In this document: positions 44,799 to 54,258 of the stretch, piece after piece
Layout: every line of letters begins with the position of its first letter
Numbering within the stretch: the stretch's first letter is position 1
Source of the DNA: Stieleria varia
Lineage (GTDB): Bacteria; Planctomycetota; Planctomycetia; Pirellulales; Pirellulaceae
DNA: 64,000 nt
Direction: 5' to 3'
Assembly: GCF_038443385.1 (NCBI RefSeq)
Contig: NZ_CP151726.1
Coordinates: 8,618,001-8,682,000 of the forward strand
Made by a program: the position numbers and the translations under genes
The notes under the pieces: generated by a model
The model's input: only the letters and a program-made list of their open reading frames with translations
Databases searched by the model: none
What the model was told of the DNA's origin: nothing

Positions 44799-46364
44799 CT
44801 ATCGTTTCAAAACGACAAAGCGTGATCCCTGCTCGGTGCGAATCAGCAGGAGGGTTCCGCTGTTTGATTCCTCTGCGGACTTCATCGCTGCGACAAAGTC
44901 ATCAACGGACTCCATCGGTTTGCGATCGACCTGTGCGATCACCATTCCAGGTTCCAGACCCGCCTCGGCTGCAGGAGAACCTTCTTCAACACGAGTGATG
45001 ACCACTCCGCCGTCAGATTTCAGGTTCAGGGATTTCGCCACTTCCGCTGAAAGCTTGTCGACTTCCAATCCCCAGTCGGACAGACGACTCTCGTTAAGCG
45101 TTGGCTCACCATCTGCTTTGGCCAGGAACTCTTCGGGAACTTCGGTACCCACATAAGTCATCGTCATCGGCTTGCTGTCTCGCAAGATCTGGACATCGAC
45201 CTTTTGGCCTACCGTTGCACGCTCCACCGCCAACTGCAACGCCTGCGGCGTTTGCGTCGAGGTGCCGCCGAAGGAGACGATCACGTCACCCGACTGCAGT
45301 CCCATGTCGGCCGCGGGAGTGCCATCATGAATCTCCGTTACCAAGACGCCTGCGCGTGGCTTGACGCCCAGTTGCTTCGCCAAGTCTTGTGTGACCGGTT
45401 GGATGCCGACTCCCAAGTAGGCTCGTTTGACCGTGCCGTGAGAGACCAATTGATCGCTGACCCAACGAGCCAAGTTTGACGGGACGGAGAATCCGATGCC
45501 ATCGTTGCCACCGCCGCGAGAGCTGATCGCGGTGTTGATCCCGATGACTTCGCCGGCCAAGTTCACCAGCGGACCGCCACTGTTGCCCGGATTGATCGCC
45601 GCATCGGTTTGCAAAAAGTTCTCTCGTGCGGTGATGCCGATGCCGCGATGCTTGGCGCTGATGATACCTGCCGTCACAGTGCTTTCCAAGCCAAAGGGTT
45701 GCCCCAAAGCAACGACCCAGTCACCAATTTCCATCGCATCACTGTCGCCGAGTTTGGCTGGCACCAAGTCCGTCGCACCGTCAATTTTGACGACCGCGAT
45801 GTCGGTTTTCGGGTCGGTCCAGACGCTGCTGGCGATGAACTCCCGGCCGTCTTGAACTCGCACCGTGACTTCACCTCCCCCGGCAACCACGTGATTGTTG
45901 GTCAGGATGATCCCGTCGGCATCAATGATCACGCCCGAGCCGATCCCACGGGCGGGCGATGGCATCTTGGGGCTAAAACCTTTCGGCATTCCGGGTTCAC
46001 CTGGGCGGTTAGGAAATTCGAATTCTCGGAACATGTCCTCGAATGGAGTTCCGCGAAACGGGTTTTCTCCGGTAGAGGGTGCACCCGATGGCCGCATCAT
46101 TCGCTGCTGCGTTGCGGCGACCGCGGGGCGATTTTCAATGGCGACGACCGACGGCAGCATGTGTTCGGAAATGGCGCGAAAAGCCATCGACAGCCCGTTG
46201 GCGGATTCGATTGCATGTTTGGTTTCCGGCGAAACCGTATCCATCAGCGCGGGCCTTTCCGCTTGCCGTGAATGTGCCGCCGTGACCATCGCGGCCCCGA
46301 CACAGATCGCGGATACCGATGCGAGTGTGATCCACACACCGCTGAATCTTGACTTGCGTTGCAT
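44799..46364 (-). CDS. HtrA/DegP-type serine protease with two PDZ domains
   Basis: 521 residues. An N-terminal signal/anchor (VWITLASVSAICVGAAMVTAA, about 10-30) is followed by a Pro/Gly/Met/Phe-rich linker, typical of DegP. The chymotrypsin-like domain carries the triad H158 (ILTNNHVV), D188 (PKTDIAVVK) and S262 (NPGNSGGPL). PDZ1 begins about 320 (LGVGIQPVTQDLAKQLG) and PDZ2 about 425, ending in SGTLLLIRTEQGSRFVVLKR. It degrades or chaperones misfolded periplasmic proteins. The gene follows a small ORF on the same strand and ends in a strong terminator. Confidence 0.95.
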   Translation of the reverse strand: MQRKSRFSGVWITLASVSAICVGAAMVTAAHSRQAERPALMDTVSPETKHAIESANGLSMAFRAISEHMLPSVVAIENRPAVAATQQRMMRPSGAPSTGENPFRGTPFEDMFREFEFPNRPGEPGMPKGFSPKMPSPARGIGSGVIIDADGIILTNNHVVAGGGEVTVRVQDGREFIASSVWTDPKTDIAVVKIDGATDLVPAKLGDSDAMEIGDWVVALGQPFGLESTVTAGIISAKHRGIGITARENFLQTDAAINPGNSGGPLVNLAGEVIGINTAISSRGGGNDGIGFSVPSNLARWVSDQLVSHGTVKRAYLGVGIQPVTQDLAKQLGVKPRAGVLVTEIHDGTPAADMGLQSGDVIVSFGGTSTQTPQALQLAVERATVGQKVDVQILRDSKPMTMTYVGTEVPEEFLAKADGEPTLNESRLSDWGLEVDKLSAEVAKSLNLKSDGGVVITRVEEGSPAAEAGLEPGMVIAQVDRKPMESVDDFVAAMKSAEESNSGTLLLIRTEQGSRFVVLKR

Positions 46365-46437
46365 TACAGTTGTTCTCTCTTGAAAGGGACGAAAGGTGAG
46401 TTTGGTGGAAGGATTCTTTCTCAGTCGTTATCGACTG

Positions 46438-46626
46438 TTAGGTGTTGTCGATGACGACTTCCGTCACTGCGATCGTGGGCGGCATCCATACCGGTGCGGG
46501 CAGGCAACGACGGCTTGCTCTGACTCGCTTGCTCCAGCGGCTTCTTACCTCTTGGGATCGTTTGCGGATCTGCTCTGGCGTGGGATCACAGATGGTCGGC
46601 TCAGTGGCCTTTTGGGTTTTCTTCAT
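46438..46626 (-). CDS. Small Arg-rich protein of unknown function
   Basis: 62 residues from an ATG at 46626 with GGGGAGAG upstream at good spacing. The sequence is basic in the middle (QIRKRSQEVRSRWSKRVRASRR) and ends APVWMPPTIAVTEVVIDNT. Similar tiny proteins of the QIRRR...WMPP type are, as I recall, frequent in planctomycete genomes, but no name is known. It stands 73 bases before htrA on the same strand. A longer frame upstream (to 46749) lacks an equally good start. Confidence 0.55.
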   Translation of the reverse strand: MKKTQKATEPTICDPTPEQIRKRSQEVRSRWSKRVRASRRCLPAPVWMPPTIAVTEVVIDNT

Positions 46627-46956
46627 AGGGTCTCTCCCCGTTGGATGGTCAGCGGAGTGTTCAGCGGATGGCGGAACGTTGCAGGGGAGGGAATGCACGA
46701 GTCGTGCCAAACGCATTTGGTGCCGTTTTTTACGTGTTTTTTCCATCATTCAAGGCATTGACCTGGGGCATATTTCCCGATCGGGGCAGATTGCCCCAAA
46801 GAACCCGGATCGAGCGAGCCGAATTGACTGAGGGCGAATCCGAGGAACAGAACCCGAGAGTTGCGATTCTTTGCGGTTTGGTACTGCATTCGCACCCGCT
46901 TGCCGTACACTTCTGTTTGAGAAGGTATTTCTTGAGCCAAGTCTCGGAGCGATGAC

Positions 46957-47184
46957 ATGACCTACGGCGAAACCCTTTGCGAGCGAGTGGAGTCCTCGCT
47001 CAAACGCGCGATGGAGATACATCAATTTCAATGCACGCAGCTTGATGGCGAGGTAACCGTCAGCGGCACCGTGCAAAGTCTTGCCGATTTGAATCGCATT
47101 CCGACGATCGCCAGATTGGTGCCAGGGGTGCGCAAAGTCGTCAACAAGATGGCGTGCCAGCCAGAATCGAACGCCTCGGAATGA
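46957..47184 (+). CDS. Small BON-domain protein
   Basis: 75 residues. Central GEVTVSGTVQSLADLNRIPTIA followed by PGVRKVVNKM is the BON (bacterial OsmY and nodulation) pattern, thought to bind phospholipid or small ligands. No signal peptide, so it may be cytoplasmic or peripheral. It lies 94 bases ahead of the MscK-like channel on the same strand, a context that may suggest osmotic or envelope stress. A good family match, but very short. Confidence 0.65.
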   Translation: MTYGETLCERVESSLKRAMEIHQFQCTQLDGEVTVSGTVQSLADLNRIPTIARLVPGVRKVVNKMACQPESNASE

Positions 47185-47278
47185 CAGTCGGTTTGGGCGG
47201 CGGATTGCACCGAGCGTGAATTCTCGGACAATGTGAACTCGTCGGCCAACAAGACTCATTCCCGCGGATCGGTTCTTC

Positions 47279-50200
47279 ATGCCTCTCTACCTGTCCGTGA
47301 TGCTGTTGGTACTCACGACGCTCTCGTCGTTGGTTCAGGCACAGGTCAATGAGAGCGTACCGACCGGCAATCCACCCGCCGCGACCACTTCCCTCCGCGA
47401 TCGTGTGACCGAGTCGGATTTAGAGGAAGCACAAAAGACGCAAACGCTGGCGTTGATCGGGCAAGCCGAAAAGCAGACCGCCGATGCGAAGGCCAAGTCG
47501 GAACTTGCCAAACAACGTGCCGCTGCACTGGAAACGGTGACACAACGCGCCGAGGCCGCACGGCAGTCCATCCGCGATCTCAAAGATTTCAAGCCCTCCG
47601 TCGCCCAAAATCTGTCTCTCGCCGATCTCGAAGCCAGCTTGGCCACGTTGACCGAATCGACCAGAGCGGCCAAACAAGCGTTGGCGGCGTCCGAGTCCGC
47701 GATGAAAGACACCGCTCAGCGACGCGCCGTAATCGATGCGGAACTGCCCAAACTCACCGCATCTCTGGAGGAGCGAAAGCAACAGTTACAGAACGCCATG
47801 GCCAGCGGTGACGCGACCTTGGTTGGCGAAGCCATCGTTGCCGAATTGAAATCGTCGGTCGAGTCCTTACAAGCAGACATCGAGGCCATCAAAGCCGAAA
47901 AGGCTCTGCTGGACGCAGAGGTCGCCGCAAGCCTGCCTCAAGTGACTCGCGACCTGAAGGCTCGACAGGTGGAGACGATGGAGGCCCAGCTCGCCACTTT
48001 GCAGCAGGCGGTCGAGAATGAACGTGTCGACGATGCGACAAAACGATTGAGAAAAGCGCAGCAGATGTTGCCCGAACTGCCTGCCGTGTTGCAACCCATC
48101 GGGCAACGCAATGAACAGCTTGCGATGTTGATCAAGCACCTCGCACGCGATATCGAATCGGCAACGGATGAACTGAACGAGCGTACCGAGGAACTGGACA
48201 ACCTCTCGGAACAATTCGAGCAAGCCACCGATCGTGTGGACAAAGTGGGCTTGACCGACGCGGTCGGCGCCATGCTGAGAAACCTCAAACAGAACTTGCC
48301 CAGCATCCGTGTCAATCAACTGAGAATCCGTCAGCGAGCGTCCAAGATCAACGATGCGAACTATCAGTTGATGGAGATGACCGATCGCCGAAACCAACGA
48401 TTGGGAATGACCATCGATGGCCTGATGCGAGACGCCAGAGAGTCGACCTCCAGTGACCAACGCGAATCACTCAGCGAGGAGGCCCGCGAGTTGCTTCAAG
48501 AACAGCGTACGGAATATCTGGACCCAGCCATTCGGGCGCAGTCCGAGTACTTCAACACGATGGTCTCGATCTCAACAGTGGAAGACGAAATCATTCAGTT
48601 GGTTGAAAAGGCATCGAAATACATCAACGAAAACGTGCTATGGATCCGCAGCACGCGACCGCTTTACACGCATCCCGTGCCCAGTTCTGACGAATGGTGG
48701 TTCACGTTGCCATCGGCTTGGGGAAACGTCTGGTCCAGAATCTGGGCCGACCTGCTGGAACGTTCAGCTGCATGGTTGGTGGCTTTCATGGCGCTGGCCA
48801 CTTTGATTCTGTCGCGTTACCGATTGCGAGCAGAGATCGGTCACCTGGGCGAAAAAGCGTCTCAGTCGAGTTTTTCGCATTTCATGCCGACGGCCAAAGC
48901 GTTTTTATGGACGGTGGCGACTGCCGTCCCGGTCCCCTTGGCATTCGGATTCTTGGGCTCCCGATTCGGCTCCGTTGCGGGCAATGACCGTACGCTTGCC
49001 GCCCTGTCTCAAGCATGCATTGGCCTTGCCTACGCGTACTTTCCGTTGGACTTTTTGCGTCAAGTCTGTCGCACCCACGGGTTGGCCGAGTCGCACTTTG
49101 GCTGGCCGGCGCAAGCGATCGCAAAGATCCGTCGCCCTTTGCGACTGTTGCTCTGGGGCGCGGTTCCTCTGGCCGCGTTCGCCGCGTTCTTGGCAGGTGG
49201 CACCTCCGGTTACGGCAACGATGTCCTGGAACGCTATGTCGTGCTGGCCGCCTGCGTGATCTTGGGAGTCTTTGTCTATCGAGTGGCGCATCCCCGACGG
49301 GGTGCGCCGGCACGGTACTTAGCCTCCGACCCCGAGGGTTGGCTCAATCGACTCTCATACATCTGGTATCCCGGTCTGATCGCGATTCCGGTTTCGTTGG
49401 GTGCCTTGACGGTCATCGGATACCACTTCACCAGCCAGCAGATCGGCTGGCGTTTTTTTCAGTCGCTCGGTTTGCTGTTCGGAATCGGTGTCGCTGTCTC
49501 TCTGACCATGCGATGGTCTCTGGTTCACCGTCGACGGTTGAGAATCGAACAAGCAAAGGCATTGCGTGCGAGCTTGCAGCGACAGTCAGCCGAGCAGGGC
49601 GAAACGGCACCCAGCGAGGGACCGATCACGATCCCCAGCGAAACCGCAGCAGACTTGCAGGAGCAAATGAATCAGTCACGCAGTCTGTTTCAGACCGCGA
49701 TGGCGTCGGCCGCCTTGGTCGGACTGTGGCTGGTTTGGCGCGACGTGATCCCCGCGTTGGGGATCTTTGAAAAATGGCCACTTTGGTCGACCACGGATAG
49801 CATTACCGAGGCAATCAAGGACGACAAAGGAAACTTCGTCACACAGTCGCGTGAAGTCATCGATTTGGTCACGATCACGGATGTCGGACTGGCCGTGCTG
49901 ATCTTCATCGTGACCATCGCCGCAGCGAGAAATCTGCCGGGTTTACTGGAGTTTGCCGTTCTTCGTCGCCTACCCCTGGATCGTAGTGTCCGCTATGCGG
50001 TGACAACGCTGGTCAGTTACGCAATCGTCATGCTGGGATTGATCGTCGCCGGGGGAACCATCGGATTGCACTGGAATCAGATTCAATGGATGGCCACGGC
50101 ACTGACCTTTGGTTTGGCGTTCGGTTTGCAAGAGATGTTCGCCAACTTCATCGCCGGGATCATCATTCTCTTCGAGCAGCCCGTTCGCGTCGGCGACGTC

Positions 50201-50704
50201 GTGGAGATTGATGGGGTGACCGGAGTCGTTTCGAAAATCAGAATCCGCGCGACCACGATCACCGACTGGGATCGCAAAGACTACATCGTACCGAACAAAG
50301 AATTCATCACCGGCAAACTGCTCAACTGGACGCGATCGGACGAGATCGTTCGTATCTCCGTAGCGGTCGGCATCGCCTACGGCAGTGATACATCAATGGC
50401 ACGAAAACTGTTGCTGGAGTCCGCCGCTGAACATCCCGACGTGCTGTCCGATCCGCCGACCCTGGCGACCTTCGACGGCTTTGGCGACAACAGCCTCAAT
50501 TTCACCCTGCGTGTGTTTGTCAGCACCTACGAAAAGCGATTCCACATCTGTAACGATTTGCATATGTCGATCGACAACAAGTTTCGCGATGCGGGCATCG
50601 AAATTTCGTTCCCTCAACGTGATCTACACCTGCGTAGCCTGCCAAATGAAATCCGACATTTCTTTGAATCGACGTCATCGAAGAACAATGAGGCCACTGA
50701 ATGA
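47279..50704 (+). CDS. MscK/KefA-like mechanosensitive ion channel
   Basis: 1141 residues. A signal peptide (MPLYLSVMLLVLTTLSSLVQAQ) leads to a long coiled-coil periplasmic region (about 45-460). A set of about ten transmembrane helices spans roughly 497-925. The MscS core lies at about 928-1040: GLQEMFANFIAGIIILFEQPVRVGDVVEI, then GVVSKIRIRATTITDWDRKDYIVPNKEF. The architecture matches MscK-type channels that open on membrane tension during hypo-osmotic shock. It overlaps the corA-like gene by 4 bases, so the two are translationally coupled. Confidence 0.93.
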   Translation: MPLYLSVMLLVLTTLSSLVQAQVNESVPTGNPPAATTSLRDRVTESDLEEAQKTQTLALIGQAEKQTADAKAKSELAKQRAAALETVTQRAEAARQSIRDLKDFKPSVAQNLSLADLEASLATLTESTRAAKQALAASESAMKDTAQRRAVIDAELPKLTASLEERKQQLQNAMASGDATLVGEAIVAELKSSVESLQADIEAIKAEKALLDAEVAASLPQVTRDLKARQVETMEAQLATLQQAVENERVDDATKRLRKAQQMLPELPAVLQPIGQRNEQLAMLIKHLARDIESATDELNERTEELDNLSEQFEQATDRVDKVGLTDAVGAMLRNLKQNLPSIRVNQLRIRQRASKINDANYQLMEMTDRRNQRLGMTIDGLMRDARESTSSDQRESLSEEARELLQEQRTEYLDPAIRAQSEYFNTMVSISTVEDEIIQLVEKASKYINENVLWIRSTRPLYTHPVPSSDEWWFTLPSAWGNVWSRIWADLLERSAAWLVAFMALATLILSRYRLRAEIGHLGEKASQSSFSHFMPTAKAFLWTVATAVPVPLAFGFLGSRFGSVAGNDRTLAALSQACIGLAYAYFPLDFLRQVCRTHGLAESHFGWPAQAIAKIRRPLRLLLWGAVPLAAFAAFLAGGTSGYGNDVLERYVVLAACVILGVFVYRVAHPRRGAPARYLASDPEGWLNRLSYIWYPGLIAIPVSLGALTVIGYHFTSQQIGWRFFQSLGLLFGIGVAVSLTMRWSLVHRRRLRIEQAKALRASLQRQSAEQGETAPSEGPITIPSETAADLQEQMNQSRSLFQTAMASAALVGLWLVWRDVIPALGIFEKWPLWSTTDSITEAIKDDKGNFVTQSREVIDLVTITDVGLAVLIFIVTIAAARNLPGLLEFAVLRRLPLDRSVRYAVTTLVSYAIVMLGLIVAGGTIGLHWNQIQWMATALTFGLAFGLQEMFANFIAGIIILFEQPVRVGDVVEIDGVTGVVSKIRIRATTITDWDRKDYIVPNKEFITGKLLNWTRSDEIVRISVAVGIAYGSDTSMARKLLLESAAEHPDVLSDPPTLATFDGFGDNSLNFTLRVFVSTYEKRFHICNDLHMSIDNKFRDAGIEISFPQRDLHLRSLPNEIRHFFESTSSKNNEATE

Positions 50705-51819
50705 ACCGAAAGAAGTTCCGCAAGTTACTTCGGCGTCGATCGAGAACTGAAACGAAACCCGGCACAGCGCCGGGAACCCTGGTGGTCGACCATTCCGCAA
50801 CTCAATCGACCATTCATGTCACACGATTCAATGCGACCGAGATCAGTCGCGACGCCGACGTGGCCATCGATTCGATTCCTGACATCGTGGACGGCTACGT
50901 TCTCTGGGTCGATGTTGTGGGCCTGGGAGATTTCAACGTCGTGCGAGCGGTTGCCAAACACTTCAACATCCATGACCTTTCGCTGGAGGACGTGGTCAAA
51001 ACCCACCAACGTCCCAAGATCGAAGTCTTTGATGATCATCTCTACATCGTCGTTCGCATGCCACATTGCGAGGGCGGGCTGGACTTGGAACAAGTCAGCT
51101 TGTTCGTCGGCAAAGGCTACGTGGTGACGTGGCAGGAACGGCCCGGTGACTGCTTTCAAGCTGTTCATGAACGCCTGCAATCACCCATCCGCGCGGTACG
51201 ACAAAACGGCAGCGATTTCCTGGCCTATGCATTGGTCGATGCGATCATTGATGAATACTTTCCTTTGGTCCACCAGTACGGTGACACCCTGGAAGAAATC
51301 GAGGACGACTTGGTGGACACCAATCTGCTCGACCAAACGATTCACCAAATCTTTGCCGTCCGATCGGACATCCGAACGCTGCGGCGGGTCGCTTGGTCTC
51401 ACCGAGAAATGATCCGCAACTGGATGGCGTACAACGGTGAGTTGACCAGCGAAGCAACGCAGTTGCACCTGCGAGATGTGGCCGACCACACGATTCGTGT
51501 CGTTGAACTCTTGGAGGGCTGCCGGGAAACATGCGCCGACCTACGCGACTTGCACATGTCGGCAACGAGCATGCGGATGAACGAAGTGATGAAGGTGCTG
51601 ACGGTGATCGCGACGATCTTCATTCCGTTGGGATTCATCGCCGGTGTTTACGGAATGAACTTTTCGACCGAATCCTCTCGGTGGAACATGCCGGAGACAC
51701 AGTGGAAATTTGGCTATCCGATGTCATTGGCTTTGATGTCGACCGTTGCGATCGGCATGCTGATTTTCTTCCGCCGCAAAGGCTGGATCGGTGGTTCGAA
51801 CCAGCCGACGGACACGTAG
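50701..51819 (+). CDS. corA: CorA-type magnesium/divalent cation transporter
   Basis: 372 residues. The N-terminal cytoplasmic domain (1-270) includes DLSLEDVVKTHQRPKIEVFDDHLYIVVRMP. Two C-terminal transmembrane helices (about 295-316 and 343-362) surround the selectivity signature G318-M319-N320 in GVYGMNF. It is a homopentamer carrying Mg2+ or Co2+ inward. It overlaps the MscK-like gene at 50701-50704 (ATGA), which suggests joint expression of two envelope ion channels. CorA-to-MscS coupling is uncommon but seen elsewhere. Confidence 0.94.
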   Translation: MNRKKFRKLLRRRSRTETKPGTAPGTLVVDHSATQSTIHVTRFNATEISRDADVAIDSIPDIVDGYVLWVDVVGLGDFNVVRAVAKHFNIHDLSLEDVVKTHQRPKIEVFDDHLYIVVRMPHCEGGLDLEQVSLFVGKGYVVTWQERPGDCFQAVHERLQSPIRAVRQNGSDFLAYALVDAIIDEYFPLVHQYGDTLEEIEDDLVDTNLLDQTIHQIFAVRSDIRTLRRVAWSHREMIRNWMAYNGELTSEATQLHLRDVADHTIRVVELLEGCRETCADLRDLHMSATSMRMNEVMKVLTVIATIFIPLGFIAGVYGMNFSTESSRWNMPETQWKFGYPMSLALMSTVAIGMLIFFRRKGWIGGSNQPTDT

Positions 51820-51912
51820 GCGAGTCTGTCTCAGACTTGCAAGCATCGAGCCACCGGGACGTGCAATCTATTACTGGCGCAGTGGACGAAACCCGTCACT
51901 TATTGATTTCTT

Positions 51913-51976
51913 GCCCCGAAGGGGCCGAACATGAAAGCCCAGGGCAGAGCGCAGCGCCGCCCTGGGGAATCGAACA
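51913..51976 (-). repeat. CCCTGGGC palindromic element, copy 2 (inverted)
   Basis: Reads on the minus strand as GTTCGATTCCCCAGGGCGGC followed by the same core as 41555-41619, including TTCATGTTCGGCCCCTTCGG. The arms CCCAGGGC and GCCCTGGG pair. The GTTCGATTCC start resembles a tRNA T-arm, but no cloverleaf surrounds it. Confidence 0.7.
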
Positions 51977-52080
51977 CCCAACTACCACCTCGCCCTGAAA
52001 GGGCAAAACACTGATTATTCCCGTGTCGAAAAAACACTGTAGCGCCCACTTCGGGGCTTGGGGAGTTACGACGCACAGCA

Positions 52081-52140
52081 ACCCAGGGCGGCGCTACGCT
52101 TTGCCCTGGGCTATTTTGTCATGTCCCTTCGGGACGGAAT
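52081..52140 (+). repeat. CCCTGGGC palindromic element, copy 3
   Basis: ACCCAGGGCGGCGCTACGCT and TTGCCCTGGGCTATTTTGTC, then ATGTCCCTTCGGGAC; closest to copies 1 and 2 in the central half. Opposite orientation to copy 2, about 100 bases apart, so the two can form a large stem. Confidence 0.65.
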
Positions 52141-52279
52141 GCATTACGTCCCTTGGGACGCACAATCCATCTATTGAACAGGCCAGGCGAACGCTGCGCA
52201 ACTATAATCCACCCCCATCGTTGTGATCTTCAATCCTCAGGAACATCAATCGCGTCTTTCGCCGTCTCGGAAATGCACC

Positions 52280-53299
52280 ATGTCAAGTGACGCCGCACCG
52301 ATATTTGTGACCGGCGGTACCGGGTTCATCGGCACCCGGCTTGTCCAAACTTTGATCGGGCAAGAATATCGAGTTCGCGTCTTGACTCGTCGCGGACCGG
52401 AAACAGCCGACACCTCCTGGTTGAGTCATGAGCGTATCGAGTTGGTTCACGGTGACATTACAGATGTGGGCTCACTGATCCGTGGCATGCAGGGCTGTGA
52501 TCGCGTGTTGCACTTGGCCGCCTATGCCAAAAACTGGGCACCGTCTCGTGACATCTACAATCAAATCAACGTCGAGGGAATGCGGAACGTGTTTGCGGCC
52601 GCTGAGCAGGTTGGTGTTCGGCGAGTGGTGTGGACCAGCACGATCATGACGCTCGGCCCCTCGACGCCTGGCAAAGTCGGCGATGAACGGATGCCCCGAT
52701 CCAGCAACGAGTTCCTGACGGGATACGAAGAATCAAAGTGGCTTGCCGAGCAGGAAGCATTTCGTTGGACCGATCGCGGATTTCCAGTGGTGATCGTAAA
52801 CCCGACACGCGTTTATGGACCTGGCCCTCTGACCGAGGGCAATGCGTTGGCCAAGCTGATCGACGACTACAATCGTGGTCGTGTGCCCATTCTGTTCAAC
52901 CGTGGTGTCAATGTAGGAAACTACGTCCTCGTCGATGATGTTGTCCAGGGACACCTGCTGGCGTTGGAAAAGGGCCGTGTCGGCGAGCGGTACATCCTGG
53001 GAGGAACCAACGTCAGCCTGCGTGATTTTTTCCGCGCCATTGATGGCGTCACCGGCAGAACGCATTGGCAAATCCCGACATTCAAGTTCGGCCCGCTGTT
53101 GCTCTCACACCTGATGGAGCTTCGAGCCCGTTGGTTCGGTGCCTACCCGCTGATCACGCCGGGCTGGGTCAGGACCTTTGCCACGGACTGGGCGTTTTCT
53201 TCGGACAAGGCCATTGAAGAACTTGGATATCGGCCAACGCCTCTCAAGGACGGATTGAAATTGACCTGCCAATGGCTGCAACAAATGCACGGAAAGTAA
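52280..53299 (+). CDS. NAD-dependent epimerase/dehydratase family protein (extended SDR)
   Basis: 339 residues from the ATG at 52280; an ATG at 52223 is a possible longer start. The NAD-binding loop is VTGGTGFIGTRLV (residues about 10-22), and the active site YEESK (Y and K, four apart) lies near 153-157. HLAAYAKNWAP, VVNPTRVYGPGPLTEGNAL and YILGGTNVSLRDFFRAI follow, as in dihydroflavonol reductase-like SDRs. Substrate unknown (sugar, sterol or flavonol-like). The next gene (CPBP protease) starts one base after its stop. Confidence 0.88.
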   Translation: MSSDAAPIFVTGGTGFIGTRLVQTLIGQEYRVRVLTRRGPETADTSWLSHERIELVHGDITDVGSLIRGMQGCDRVLHLAAYAKNWAPSRDIYNQINVEGMRNVFAAAEQVGVRRVVWTSTIMTLGPSTPGKVGDERMPRSSNEFLTGYEESKWLAEQEAFRWTDRGFPVVIVNPTRVYGPGPLTEGNALAKLIDDYNRGRVPILFNRGVNVGNYVLVDDVVQGHLLALEKGRVGERYILGGTNVSLRDFFRAIDGVTGRTHWQIPTFKFGPLLLSHLMELRARWFGAYPLITPGWVRTFATDWAFSSDKAIEELGYRPTPLKDGLKLTCQWLQQMHGK

Positions 53300-53300
53300 A

Positions 53301-54050
53301 ATGAAGTCGTTGTCATCACTCGCCTCCACTGCGCGAGACCCCAAGTTTCGGCCGACAGTCATCCTGCTCGTCGCCACGCCACTCATGATGTGCTGGCGAT
53401 ACTACGGCTCACGAGATTACTTCGCCGAACACATCACGCAGTGGATGCCTGCCCAGATGGTGCCGGCCGATTGGATGCCTGGCGGAACCGATCTGCAACA
53501 TGCTGCGGCGGTCTTTCAGTTCCTTACCTGCTTCGCTCTGCTGGGACTGATCCCCGCGCTGATTCTGCGATGTGGTTATCGCGAACGCCTGCGTGACTAC
53601 GGTTTGTGTGTGGGCGATCCTCGCAAGACGGCGCTGTCATTGCTCATCTTGTCTCCGGTGTTTCTCGTCGCGGGCTATCTTGGGTCTCAAGATCCAGAGG
53701 TTGCCCAGGCCTTTCCGATCAACCCTCGCGCCGGTGATTCGGCCGGGATGTTTGTGATGCACGGAGCCACTTACCTGCTGTTTTATCTGGGGTGGGAGTT
53801 TTGCTTTCGCGGTTTCTTGCTGTTTGGATTACGTGATTCGCTCGGCGATGCGAACGCGATCCTGGTTCAAACCATGGCCTCGACGTTGCTGCACATCGGC
53901 GGCCCGGCGGCGGAAGCGTTCGGGGCGATCCTCGGCGGGATTTTATGGGGCTGGCTGGCGTTGTGGTCACGGTCGCTGCTGTCTGGACTGGCGCAGCATT
54001 ACCTCTTGGGAATCTCGCTGGATTACTTCTTGTGCTTCCACGACTCCTGA
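53301..54050 (+). CDS. CPBP family intramembrane metalloprotease
   Basis: 249 residues with about six to eight transmembrane segments. The first motif is E166-F-C-F-R170, where the family usually has two glutamates (EExxxR); only one is present. H198 (TLLHIGGPAAEAFG) and H233 (AQHYLLG) fit the second and third motifs. Members cleave or modify membrane proteins (CAAX-type or bacteriocin immunity). The gene starts one base after the epimerase stop, implying co-transcription. The single Glu makes activity a little uncertain. Confidence 0.83.
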   Translation: MKSLSSLASTARDPKFRPTVILLVATPLMMCWRYYGSRDYFAEHITQWMPAQMVPADWMPGGTDLQHAAAVFQFLTCFALLGLIPALILRCGYRERLRDYGLCVGDPRKTALSLLILSPVFLVAGYLGSQDPEVAQAFPINPRAGDSAGMFVMHGATYLLFYLGWEFCFRGFLLFGLRDSLGDANAILVQTMASTLLHIGGPAAEAFGAILGGILWGWLALWSRSLLSGLAQHYLLGISLDYFLCFHDS

Positions 54051-54145
54051 TGTGCCGACGGGAAGTTTCGCGATGACTGGACTTCACTCCATGGTCGCGA
54101 CCCGATCCACGAGATCGATGACGGATTCGTCCACCATGAACGTGG

Positions 54146-54210
54146 GCCTCGGGCGCTAGCCGTGGGCAGGTCCCGTAATCCGCATCAGGCCCACGGCTAG
54201 CGCCTGAGGC
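54146..54210. repeat. 22-bp inverted repeat between convergent genes
   Basis: Arms 54146-54167 and 54189-54210 match at 21 of 22 positions around a 21-base loop; the core is GGCGCTAGCCGTGGGC. It lies between the CPBP gene (end 54050) and the SRPBCC gene (end 54259), a likely bidirectional terminator or dispersed palindrome; no T tract follows. Confidence 0.7.
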
Positions 54211-54258
54211 TCACTAGATCAACAGACCGCTAACGCCAAAATGGCTAGTCATCACGTG

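Larger units (their letters stand above)
51820..52279. other. Repeat-rich intergenic region
   Basis: Holds the inverted and direct CCCTGGGC elements (51913-51976 and 52081-52140). Between them GCCCTGAAAGGGC (about 51991-52003) and GCCCACTTCGGGGC (about 52043-52056) are further short hairpins. Most of the gap is therefore repeat DNA. No gene seen. Confidence 0.65.

Noticed and set aside
51913..51976. tRNA T-arm (GTTCGATTCC on the minus strand)
   Set aside because: No acceptor, D or anticodon stems around it; same phrase occurs in the dispersed repeat.
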